Source: G963720515 sp963720515 (GTDB lineage: Bacteria > Actinomycetota > Thermoleophilia > Gaiellales > Gaiellaceae). Taken from it: DNA of 64,000 bases. Below, in pieces: positions 40,580-47,640 of the stretch. Position 1 is the stretch's first letter. The number at the start of each line of letters is the position of its first letter. The notes under the pieces are model-generated. The model saw nothing but the letters and a program-made list of their open reading frames with translations. It did no database searches and was not told the DNA's origin. The stretch lies in assembly GCA_963720515.1 (NCBI GenBank), contig OY970397.1:744001-808000 (forward strand). Direction: 5' to 3'. The position numbers were made by a program, and so were the translations under genes.

Positions 40580-40636
40580 ATGCTATCGGCGGGAGGCGCA
40601 CGTGTCTGTGACCGGACCGTGCCGGATGTGTGCCGG
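40580..40636 (-). promoter_or_regulatory. promoter module, copy C of a three-copy family
   Basis: On the minus strand: CCGGCACACATCCGG (40636 to 40622), then GTCACAGACACG (40612 to 40601), then 15 bases and TAGCAT (40585 to 40580). It aligns without gaps to copy B and points leftwards, antisense to the end of the repeat-protein gene. Confidence 0.6.
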
Positions 40637-40693
40637 TTCGTCCACAGGCGGGACTGTCAGGGACATGGGCGAACAGGCCGACAAGGAATGCAG

Positions 40694-41953
40694 ATGCTCG
40701 ATCTCTTCCCCGACTCCGCGGAGATCGCCGGCGGCGAGCTGACGGTCGGCGGCGTGCCGGCGTCCGCGCTCGCCGAGACGTACGGGACGCCGCTCGTCGT
40801 CCTGTGCGAGAAGACGCTCCTTGCGCGCGCCCGCGCCTACCGCGAAGCCGCGCCCGGTGCGCTCATCGCCTACAGCGTCAAGGCCTTCCCGAACGTGGCC
40901 GTCATCCGCCTCCTCGCGGGCGAGGGCCTCGGCGCGGACGTCTCGACGCTCGGCGAGCTCGCCTTCGCCCGCGCCGCCGAGGTTCCGGGCGAGCGCCTCG
41001 TCGTGCACGGCAACAACAAGGCCGACGTGGAGCTCGCGGCTGCGGCGCTCCTGCGCGCGCTCGTCGTGCTCGACGCCGAGGACGAGATCGAGCGGGCCGC
41101 GGCGGCGGGCGTCGAGCGCGTGCTCGTCCGCGTCACGCCCGGCATCGACGTGGACACGCACGAGGCGATTCGCACAGCGCACCACGGCTCGAAGTTCGGC
41201 CTGCCGCCGGTCGCGGCACTCGGGGCGATCGCGGCCGCCCGCGACGCGGGGCTCGACGTCCGCGGCATCCATGTGCACCTCGGCTCCCAGCTCACCGGGA
41301 CGGACTCCGCGCTCGAGGCCGTCGACTGGGCGGCAGGGTTCGCGGCCGAGTGCCGCCGCGAGCTCGGCTGGACGCCCGCCGTGCTCGACCTCGGCGGCGG
41401 CCTCGGGATCCGCTACGTCGCCGCCGACCGCGCCCCCGGGATCGCCGAGTTCGTGGGCGCGCTGCGCGAGCGCGTGGCGGAGCGCTGGAAGGCGGAGGAC
41501 CTGCCCGAGCCGGACCTCATCCTGGAGCCGGGCCGCTCCATCGCCGGGCCCGCGGGCGTCACGCTCTACCGGGTCGGCGTCGTGAAGCGCGCGGCCGACG
41601 ACACGACCTACGTCGCGGTGGACGGCGGCCTCTCCGACAACCCCCGCCCCGCCCTGTACGGCGCGCCGCTCACGGCCCTCCTCGCCAACCGCGCCGGCGA
41701 GCCGTCCACCGGCACGTTCACGGTCGCGGGGAAGCACTGCGAGTCGGGCGACGTCCTCGCGGATGACGTCGAGCTCCCCGAGCCTCGCCGTGGCGACCTC
41801 GTCGCGATCCCGGGCGCCGGCGCGTACACGCTCGCCATGGCGTCGAACTACAACGCCGTGCCGCGTCCCGCCGCCGTGCTCGTCGCGGACGGCGGCGCGC
41901 GCGAGATCCGGCGTCGCGAGACGGTCGATGACCTCCTTGCGCTCGACGCGTAG
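40694..41953 (+). CDS. lysA: diaminopimelate decarboxylase
   Basis: A 419-residue PLP-dependent, fold-III decarboxylase converting meso-diaminopimelate to L-lysine. The PLP lysine is Lys63 in AYSVKAFPN. Other signatures are HGNNKADVE, HHGSKFGLP, GIHVHLGSQL, LDLGGGLGI, EPGRSIAG and the second-subunit Cys in KHCESGD. The ATG at 40694 is preferred because AAGGA lies 6 bases upstream; an earlier frame extends over non-conserved sequence. The gene is followed closely by a small leaderless gene and glpX, each with its own -10, so strict operon structure is doubtful. Confidence 0.94.
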   Translation: MLDLFPDSAEIAGGELTVGGVPASALAETYGTPLVVLCEKTLLARARAYREAAPGALIAYSVKAFPNVAVIRLLAGEGLGADVSTLGELAFARAAEVPGERLVVHGNNKADVELAAAALLRALVVLDAEDEIERAAAAGVERVLVRVTPGIDVDTHEAIRTAHHGSKFGLPPVAALGAIAAARDAGLDVRGIHVHLGSQLTGTDSALEAVDWAAGFAAECRRELGWTPAVLDLGGGLGIRYVAADRAPGIAEFVGALRERVAERWKAEDLPEPDLILEPGRSIAGPAGVTLYRVGVVKRAADDTTYVAVDGGLSDNPRPALYGAPLTALLANRAGEPSTGTFTVAGKHCESGDVLADDVELPEPRRGDLVAIPGAGAYTLAMASNYNAVPRPAAVLVADGGAREIRRRETVDDLLALDA

Positions 41954-41956
41954 GCT
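41951..41956 (+). promoter_or_regulatory. -10 hexamer TAGGCT, leaderless start
   Basis: TAGGCT overlaps the lysA stop codon and is followed by exactly 6 bases and GTG 41963. Confidence 0.5.
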
Positions 41957-41962
41957 TCCGGC

Positions 41963-42112
41963 GTGCCGACGATCGAACTCACCGACGACGAGCTCCGCCT
42001 GGTGCGCGCCGCCCTCATGGCGTACCTCGACGACTTCGGCCACGAGGAGGCCGACGTCCTCCGCGCGGTCAAGCGGGTCATCGCGAAGCTGCCGCCAGCA
42101 CCGGGCTCGTAA
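41963..42112 (+). CDS. hypothetical 49-residue protein between lysA and glpX
   Basis: This small acidic-to-basic helical protein runs IELTDDELRLVRAALMAYLD near the start, then FGHEEADVLRAVKRVIAKLP. It has no signal or membrane segment and no recognised family. Codon use is normal. The start is supported by TAGGCT 6 bases upstream, and the stop is followed 6 bases later by the TAGGAT hexamer of glpX. The repeated geometry makes a real small gene likely. Confidence 0.62.
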   Translation: MPTIELTDDELRLVRAALMAYLDDFGHEEADVLRAVKRVIAKLPPAPGS

Positions 42113-42118
42113 GCGCCG

Positions 42119-42124
42119 TAGGAT
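42119..42124 (+). promoter_or_regulatory. -10 hexamer TAGGAT of glpX (leaderless)
   Basis: TAGGAT is followed by exactly 6 bases and GTG 42131. Confidence 0.55.
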
Positions 42125-42130
42125 CGCCGC

Positions 42131-43132
42131 GTGACCTCGACCGGCGTCCCCGTGGTCCCGGACCGCAACCTCGCGCTCGAGCTCGTGCGCGTGACCGAGG
42201 CCGCCGCGCTCGGAGCGGCCCGCTGGGTCGGGCGCGGCGACAAGATCGCCGCCGACCAGGCCGCGGTGGACGGCATGCGCGCCGTCCTCGACACGGTCTC
42301 CATGGCCGGCGTCGTCGTGATCGGCGAGGGCGAGAAGGACGAGGCGCCGATGCTCTTCAACGGCGAGGAGGTCGGCGACGGCCACGGGCCCGAGGTGGAC
42401 GTCGCCGTCGATCCGCTCGAGGGGACGACGCTCACCGCGACCGGCCAGCCGAACGCGATCGCCGTGATCGCGGTCGCCGAGCGGGGCACGATGCTCTTCC
42501 CCGGCGCCGCGGTCTACATGGACAAGATCGCCGCCGGCTCCGCAATCGCGGACGTGATCTCGATCGACGCGTCTCCGGCCGACAACGTTCAGGCCGCAGC
42601 CGATGCGAAGGGTGTGAAGCCGGGCGACATCGCGGTCGTCGTCCTCCAGCGGGAGCGGAACGAGGAGCTCATCGCGGCCCTGCGCGAGTGCGGCGCCAAG
42701 GTGATGCTGATCACGGACGGCGACGTGGCCCCGGCCATCGCGGCCGCGAACCCCGACCGGCCGATCGACCTCATGATGGGCATCGGCGGAACGCCCGAGG
42801 GCGTCATCGCCGCCGCCGCAGTCAAGTGCCTCGGCGGCGCCGTGCAGGGCCGGCTCTGGCCGCGCACGGACGAGGAGCGCGCGACGCTCGTCGAGCAGGG
42901 CCTCGATCCGGACAAGACACTCATGACCGACGACCTCGTGTCGGGCGACAACGTGTTCGTCGCCGCCACGGGTGTCACGGACGGCGCGCTCCTGGACGGC
43001 GTCCGGTACACGACCGAGGGCGCCGTCACGGCGTCGATCGTGATGCGCTCACGCTCGGGCACGGTCCGCCGGGTCCAGGCGTGGCACGAGCTCGAGAAGC
43101 TGAGCCGCTTCTCGGGGCGCGAGTACCGCTAG
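42131..43132 (+). CDS. glpX: class II fructose-1,6-bisphosphatase
   Basis: A 333-residue canonical GlpX that dephosphorylates fructose 1,6-bisphosphate in gluconeogenesis. The family signature GEGEKDEAPM is at 65-74, followed by VDPLEGTTLTATG, ITDGDVAPAIAA, GIGGTPEGVIAAAAVKCLGG and FVAATGVTDG. It is convergent with class I aldolase (stops overlap as CTAG), which makes the opposite-direction substrate. It contrasts with the divergent GlpX-like gene at 15676, which lacks the GEGEKDEAP signature. Confidence 0.94.
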   Translation: MTSTGVPVVPDRNLALELVRVTEAAALGAARWVGRGDKIAADQAAVDGMRAVLDTVSMAGVVVIGEGEKDEAPMLFNGEEVGDGHGPEVDVAVDPLEGTTLTATGQPNAIAVIAVAERGTMLFPGAAVYMDKIAAGSAIADVISIDASPADNVQAAADAKGVKPGDIAVVVLQRERNEELIAALRECGAKVMLITDGDVAPAIAAANPDRPIDLMMGIGGTPEGVIAAAAVKCLGGAVQGRLWPRTDEERATLVEQGLDPDKTLMTDDLVSGDNVFVAATGVTDGALLDGVRYTTEGAVTASIVMRSRSGTVRRVQAWHELEKLSRFSGREYR

Positions 43133-44155
43133 GCCGCGATCGCCTTCTCCATGTCGGCCGTGTAGCTCCCGGACCGGGCCGCGCCGTTCAGCCGCGCGCG
43201 CTTCAGGTACGCCTCCTGCGCCGCCTCGACGTTCTCCGGCTTGCCCTCCCAGGCCTTGAGCGCCGGCGCCTGGAGCGCGCGCCCGTACGAGAACGAGAGC
43301 TCCCACGGATGCGGGCCGCGCGCGTTCATCGCGTTCAGGTGCGCGGTCGCGTCCTCGTCCGACTGGCCGCCCGAGAGGAAGACGATCCCGGGGACGGACG
43401 CCGGCACGTGCTTGTAGAAGCACTCGAGCGTCGCCTCGGCCACCTCGTCCGCGCCGGCGCGGCTCGCCGCCGAGTACCCGGACAGGACCATGTTCGGCTT
43501 GAGCAGGATGCCGCTCAGCTCGACGCGCTGGTCGTGGAGCTCCTGGAAGACCGCGAGGAGCGCGCGGCCGGTCGCCTTCGAGCTCTCCTCGAGCGTGTGC
43601 TCGCCGTCCTGGAGGACTTCCGGCTCGACGATCGGCACGAGGCCGGCCTCCTGGCAGAGCGCGGCGTAGCGGGCGAGCGCGTGCGCGTTCGTCCAGACGC
43701 AGTACTCGCTCGGGAGCTCCGAGCCGATCGAGTACGTCGCGCGCCACTTGGCGAAGCGCGCGCCGAGCTCGCGGTACTCGGCGAGGCGCTCGCGCAGCCC
43801 GTCGAGGCCCTCGGTGATCGTCTCGCCCTCGGCGAGGGCGAGCGGCTTCGCGCCCTTGTCCACCTTGATGCCGGGGATGACGCCCTTCGACCCGAGCAGC
43901 TTCGGGAACGGCGTCCCGTCCGCGGACGACTGGCGGATCGTCTCGTCGAAGAGGATCACGCCCGAGATGAACTCCTGGGCGCCGGGCGCCGTGAAGAGCA
44001 GGTCGCGGTAGGCCCGCCGGCTCTCCTCGCTCGACTCGACGCCGATCGAGTCGAAGCGCTTCTTGATCGTGCCCGTCGCTCTCGTCCGCGGCGAGGATGC
44101 CCTTGCCCTCGGCGACGAGCGCGCGTGCGGTCTCGTTCAGGCTCTTCACGTCCAT
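43129..44155 (-). pseudogene. fba: class I fructose-bisphosphate aldolase with one-base insertion
   Basis: The N-terminus MDVKSLNETARALVAEGKGILAADES is in one frame. The rest, from a GTIKKRFDSIGVES-like segment to KAIAA, is in another. Deleting one base of the CCC run at 44072-44074 restores a 341-residue class I aldolase with the Schiff-base Lys in GILLKPNMVLSG and the VPGIVFLSGGQS segment. The strong Shine-Dalgarno GAAGGAGG lies 6 bases before the ATG. A homopolymer read error is the likely cause. It cleaves or makes fructose 1,6-bisphosphate. Confidence 0.85.
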
Positions 44156-44222
44156 GGCGGTCCTCCTTCGGATCTCCCTGGGTGGATTATTCCTGCCCGG
44201 CCGGGACCGCGGCAGCAAAAGA

Positions 44223-44244
44223 CCTTCCCTCGAGCCAGGGAAGG
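44223..44244 (-). terminator. rho-independent terminator of the pilin gene
   Basis: CCTTCCCT (44223-44230) pairs with AGGGAAGG (44237-44244) around a 6-base loop. On the minus strand it is followed by TCTTTTGC. Confidence 0.65.
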
Positions 44245-44311
44245 AGTTACGATCCTGTGGAGCGGGGGGGCAGCTTTGCGGCGGCTGTCCTCCCGTCTTT
44301 TTCTGGTCCGG

Positions 44312-44470
44312 CTAGCCGAAGTAGCCGATGAACGTGTCGATTCGGCCGGCGACGGCGTCGGAAAGCAGCGCGAAGGCGGCGACGATGGCGGGCGTGATGA
44401 CCGCGAGCACGATTGCGTACTCACTCATCGTCTGGCCGTCTTGGCGCTTCAGGCTGCGAACCACTCGCAT
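44312..44470 (-). CDS. Flp/Fap-type (type IVb) pilin
   Basis: This 52-residue prepilin has a basic leader MRVVRSLKRQDG, then the processing region G-QTMSEYAIVLAVITPAIVAAF with the essential Glu5-Tyr6 of the mature protein, one hydrophobic helix and a short tail. A prepilin peptidase (TadV/CpaA-like) would cut after the Gly. The start ATG 44470 is fixed by AGGAGG 5 bases upstream. No tad/cpa assembly genes are nearby, so the secretion machinery must be elsewhere. Confidence 0.85.
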   Translation of the reverse strand: MRVVRSLKRQDGQTMSEYAIVLAVITPAIVAAFALLSDAVAGRIDTFIGYFG

Positions 44471-44558
44471 GCGTACCTCCTGATCGGGGCGGGCCGCACG
44501 CCACGAGTTCGTGTCCCTCACATCATCGGGAACGTCCGAAAAATCGGCTATCCCTCAG

Positions 44559-44564
44559 TAGAAT
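44559..44564 (+). promoter_or_regulatory. -10 hexamer TAGAAT of the tRNA gene
   Basis: TAGAAT ends 9 bases before the mature 5' end of tRNA-Gly. Confidence 0.5.
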
Positions 44565-44573
44565 GACCCGCAC

Positions 44574-44646
44574 GCGGACGTAGCTCAGTTGGTAGAGCAT
44601 CAGCTTCCCAAGCTGAGGGTCGCGGGTTCGAACCCCGTCGTCCGCT
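44574..44646 (+). tRNA. tRNA-Gly (anticodon CCC)
   Basis: A 73-base cloverleaf: acceptor GCGGACG pairs with CGTCCGC, the D arm contains AGCTCAGTTGGTAGAGC, the anticodon stem CAGCT/AGCTG holds the loop TTCCCAA (anticodon CCC), and the T arm contains GGGTTCGAACCCC. The discriminator is T and no CCA is encoded. A stable terminator follows at 44730. Confidence 0.93.
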
Positions 44647-44729
44647 CCTAGCAACCACGCAGGTTCGCGGCAGGGGGCGCCCCCGGTCGCTTCAGCGCCC
44701 ACGTGGCGTACAGACGCACGGGCCAGGGA

Positions 44730-44757
44730 GGTGAGGGGCGGAGGCCCGCCCCTCACC
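44730..44757 (+). terminator. 12-bp hairpin terminator
   Basis: GGTGAGGGGCGG (44730-44741) pairs perfectly with CCGCCCCTCACC (44746-44757), loop AGGC, followed by CCGTTTCCTCTG. It can stop tRNA transcription and, from the other side, the M14 peptidase gene ending at 44772. Confidence 0.7.
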
Positions 44758-44771
44758 CCGTTTCCTCTGTC

Positions 44772-47444
44772 CTAGTCGTCCGTGAGGTTGGACCAAAGCG
44801 CAGCCTGGCCGATGAGCGGCCACTCGCGCTCCGCATCCCCTCTCGAGAAGGGATTCGTGGCGAGGCCCACGTACCGGCTCCCGACCAGCGTGGTCCCGTG
44901 CACGATCACCGGCGCGCTCGCGGCCTTCCGATCACGGTCCTGCCAGAGCCCGGCCATGAACATCGAGCTGACGCTCGACATGTACCGGCCGTCCACCGTC
45001 GCACCGGCCGGCACCGTCGCGAACCATGTGACGTCCGCCGGCAGGTAGAGGTTGTCGGTCGCCGGATAGCCGCCGGTGAGCGGGCCGCTCGTTCCGGCGT
45101 TGGCCCACAAGGCGATCCCGCCCCCGGCGCCGTCGCTGCCCTGCGTCAGGGTGCCCGTGATCAGCGCCGGATGGGCGCCGGTAAGGAAGGCGAAGTTCGA
45201 CGCGGACTGGCTCGTCGCGACATAGCCGCCGCCCCGCTCGAAGAACGCCCGCAGGCGGGCCCTCGCCGTGTTGCCGGTCGGGTACGTCTGCCCGGCGTTG
45301 TAGATGACGTCGAAGGACTCGAGCGGATCGGTCGCCGCGTTCTGCAGCGAGTTCGCTCCACTCGCGGCCGAGACGAAGCCGACATCGGGCCCGAACAGCT
45401 GGCGCAGCGACCAGGACGTGTCGGACTCGACGGGGCTAGCGCTGTCGACGAGGATGGCGATCCGCGGCGCCTCGGCGAGCTGCGTTCCCGGCGGAGGCAA
45501 TCCGATGCCTCGCTCGAAGACCACGCCGGCGGCTTGCCCGGCCGCCTGGAGGGCGACCACGGTCACCGGATCGCTCGGGAAGATCACCGAGCCGGCCGGC
45601 ATCGGCCCCGCGGAGGCACTCGCCACCGAGACCTCTGCCACCTCGCCGTCGACGCCGCTTCGCAGGACGTTCAGCACGGCTCGGAGCTGCGCAGCTCCCT
45701 TGATCGTGAGGGCGTACCAGCTTGCAGGCCCTGGGCGCACTCCACCCTGGAGCGGGTTGACGCTCGCGACCGGCGTCGTCGCCGGGTTGAAGGACGCGTC
45801 GCCCGCGGGGATCTGGACGACGTCCGCGCCCCAGAGCGACCCGTGGCTCCACGCGCCCGGGGGCGCGTACAGCTGGCTGATTCGCTCGGAGATGTCCTGC
45901 CCCGCCGCCAGGGCGGTGTAGGCAAAGCCGCGAAATGCCTGCCGCATCGAGACCACGTACGAGCCGACCGGATACCGCTTCCCTGACCAGACGATGGCCG
46001 CGGTGGTTCGGCGCACCTCGACCCCATTGTCTAGGAGCCACCGGACGAGCCTGTTCGCCTCGGCGTCGCTTCGCTGTACGCCCCGGTCGGGAGAGACCTG
46101 AGCGGCCGACTCGCCGACGAACGGGATGAGGAAGGCCTTGGGGTACTCGACCATCCAGTTGTGCTGGTCCTCCGTGAACCCGCGGCTTGCAACCAGGGCG
46201 TCGTCGCAGCAGTGCGGCCGCGCCGCGCCCGTCACGCCCCGCCGGAAGATCTCCAGCTGGTCTCCGAGGATGGCGCCGCGATTCGCGAGCCAGAAGCGGG
46301 CCGACGAGTAGAAGATGACGTACTGCTCGCGCTTCGATCCCAGCCGGCCGCCGCAGGCTGCGTCCTCGCACATCTCGACCGTCGAGCCGTCGACGCCGAA
46401 GAACGCGCCGTACGTCTGGGTGTAGAACGGGCCCCAGTCGTCCCAGCCCTCGGCGACCTCGGGTCCTCCGTTCTTGGCCCCGCTGACGCCGCGCGCGTCC
46501 CACTGGTTGACCGGCCGCTGGATGGTTCGCCCGATCCCCTCGATCGCGGCCTGGTTGGCGTCCAGTCGGCGCTGGTTCCAGTACAGGAACTTGTCGTACT
46601 CGAGGCCGGGGTTGTGCGGCTTCGTCAGCCCATCGACGAGCGTGGGGTTGTAGTACCCGTGCATGAAGAGCCCGACCGGGGCCAGCCATTGGAGTTGGAA
46701 GGCGGTGTTGGCGCGGATCTCCGACTGAGACTGGACGAGCAGATCCCGGTTCATGTCGAAGCGGTTGTCGTTCTGCCGCCGTCCTGCCACCCGGCCGTCC
46801 GGGTTCGTGGTCGGGATGACCACGACGATCGCGTTGTCGAGCAAGTCGTCCACCGTGGCGTTGGTCCCGCGGGGCAGCGTCACCAGGTCGCGGATGGCCT
46901 GCATCATCGCGTCGGCGCCCTCGAACTCGCCGCCGTGGATGTTGGCCTCGACGAAGATCGGCAGCTTCACGTTCAGACCGCTCGACCGCCACGCGGCCAG
47001 CAGACCCTGCGCCGCCACGGGATCGGTGAGCATGACCCCCCGAAGCTGCTGCCAGCGCTGGTAGGCAGCCAGCTGCGCGGGGGTCTCGACCGCGTTGACG
47101 ACGACCCCGAAGATGTCCCGGCCGCCCGCACTCTGTCCGATGACCGAGTAGCTGAGCCGATCGGGGACGCCGGCCGCAGCCGCCTCGGTCTCGAACTGGT
47201 CGAGCGTGCACTGAATCGCTCCGTAGGGAATGATCGCGAGCGGCGAGCTCTGTGGCGCGTTCTCGCCTCCCACCGGGGCACACCACTGCTCTCCGTAGGT
47301 CGGGCCGAGCCCATGTGAGACCGGGTTTCCGTTGAACGGCGGGCCGACCTGGGCAGCCGCCGGTGAGGAGAACGCGATCGACGCTACGACGACGAACACG
47401 CTCAAGACGAACATCCTGGTGGATCGCCTGCCTGCTCCCCGCAA
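44772..47444 (-). CDS. secreted M14-family zinc carboxypeptidase
   Basis: An 890-residue exported metallocarboxypeptidase with a signal peptide (about 11-32, FSSPAAAQ). The M14 domain has the zinc motif HGGEFEGAD (His170, Glu173), NPDGRVAGRRQNDNRFDMNRD with substrate-binding Asn-Arg, and a third ligand His in FMHGYYNP. A long C-terminal region (about 450-890), beta-rich with a Rossmann-like part, is of unknown function. The TTG at 47444 is favoured by GAAGGGGG about 9 bases upstream; ATG 47414 is the alternative. The substrate is probably peptides or peptidoglycan fragments. It is one of several secreted hydrolases in this window. Confidence 0.85.
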   Translation of the reverse strand: MRGAGRRSTRMFVLSVFVVVASIAFSSPAAAQVGPPFNGNPVSHGLGPTYGEQWCAPVGGENAPQSSPLAIIPYGAIQCTLDQFETEAAAAGVPDRLSYSVIGQSAGGRDIFGVVVNAVETPAQLAAYQRWQQLRGVMLTDPVAAQGLLAAWRSSGLNVKLPIFVEANIHGGEFEGADAMMQAIRDLVTLPRGTNATVDDLLDNAIVVVIPTTNPDGRVAGRRQNDNRFDMNRDLLVQSQSEIRANTAFQLQWLAPVGLFMHGYYNPTLVDGLTKPHNPGLEYDKFLYWNQRRLDANQAAIEGIGRTIQRPVNQWDARGVSGAKNGGPEVAEGWDDWGPFYTQTYGAFFGVDGSTVEMCEDAACGGRLGSKREQYVIFYSSARFWLANRGAILGDQLEIFRRGVTGAARPHCCDDALVASRGFTEDQHNWMVEYPKAFLIPFVGESAAQVSPDRGVQRSDAEANRLVRWLLDNGVEVRRTTAAIVWSGKRYPVGSYVVSMRQAFRGFAYTALAAGQDISERISQLYAPPGAWSHGSLWGADVVQIPAGDASFNPATTPVASVNPLQGGVRPGPASWYALTIKGAAQLRAVLNVLRSGVDGEVAEVSVASASAGPMPAGSVIFPSDPVTVVALQAAGQAAGVVFERGIGLPPPGTQLAEAPRIAILVDSASPVESDTSWSLRQLFGPDVGFVSAASGANSLQNAATDPLESFDVIYNAGQTYPTGNTARARLRAFFERGGGYVATSQSASNFAFLTGAHPALITGTLTQGSDGAGGGIALWANAGTSGPLTGGYPATDNLYLPADVTWFATVPAGATVDGRYMSSVSSMFMAGLWQDRDRKAASAPVIVHGTTLVGSRYVGLATNPFSRGDAEREWPLIGQAALWSNLTDD

Positions 47445-47640
47445 CGGAACACCCCCTTCATTCAGGGCGCGTGGCGCAGTCCCGGCGGCGCGCCCTTGGA
47501 CAACGACAGCTCGGCCGTGAGCCTAACGAGTCACGGCGCAAGACGCCGAGCAGCCACCGGCGCTTTCCTGTCGAGCCAGGCGAAGCCCGGCTCGGCTCGG
47601 CGAGGTTTTCCGCGTGCTGCTGGGGCACAGGAAGGAACCC
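47445..47640. other. divergent intergenic region, no gene seen
   Basis: This 196-base region lies between the M14 and MMPL starts. It holds both Shine-Dalgarno sequences (GAAGGGGG for the peptidase, AGGAAGGA for the transporter) and several short GC-rich inverted repeats. I see no convincing -10 pair and no small gene. Confidence 0.5.

Noticed and set aside
40640..40652. DnaA-box-like TTCGTCCACAGG upstream of lysA
   Set aside because: Only one near match, no cluster, and no dnaA, dnaN or other origin genes in the window.
44647..44729. Second tRNA or tRNA fragment after tRNA-Gly
   Set aside because: The stretch contains no cloverleaf; it is GC-rich spacer leading to a terminator.
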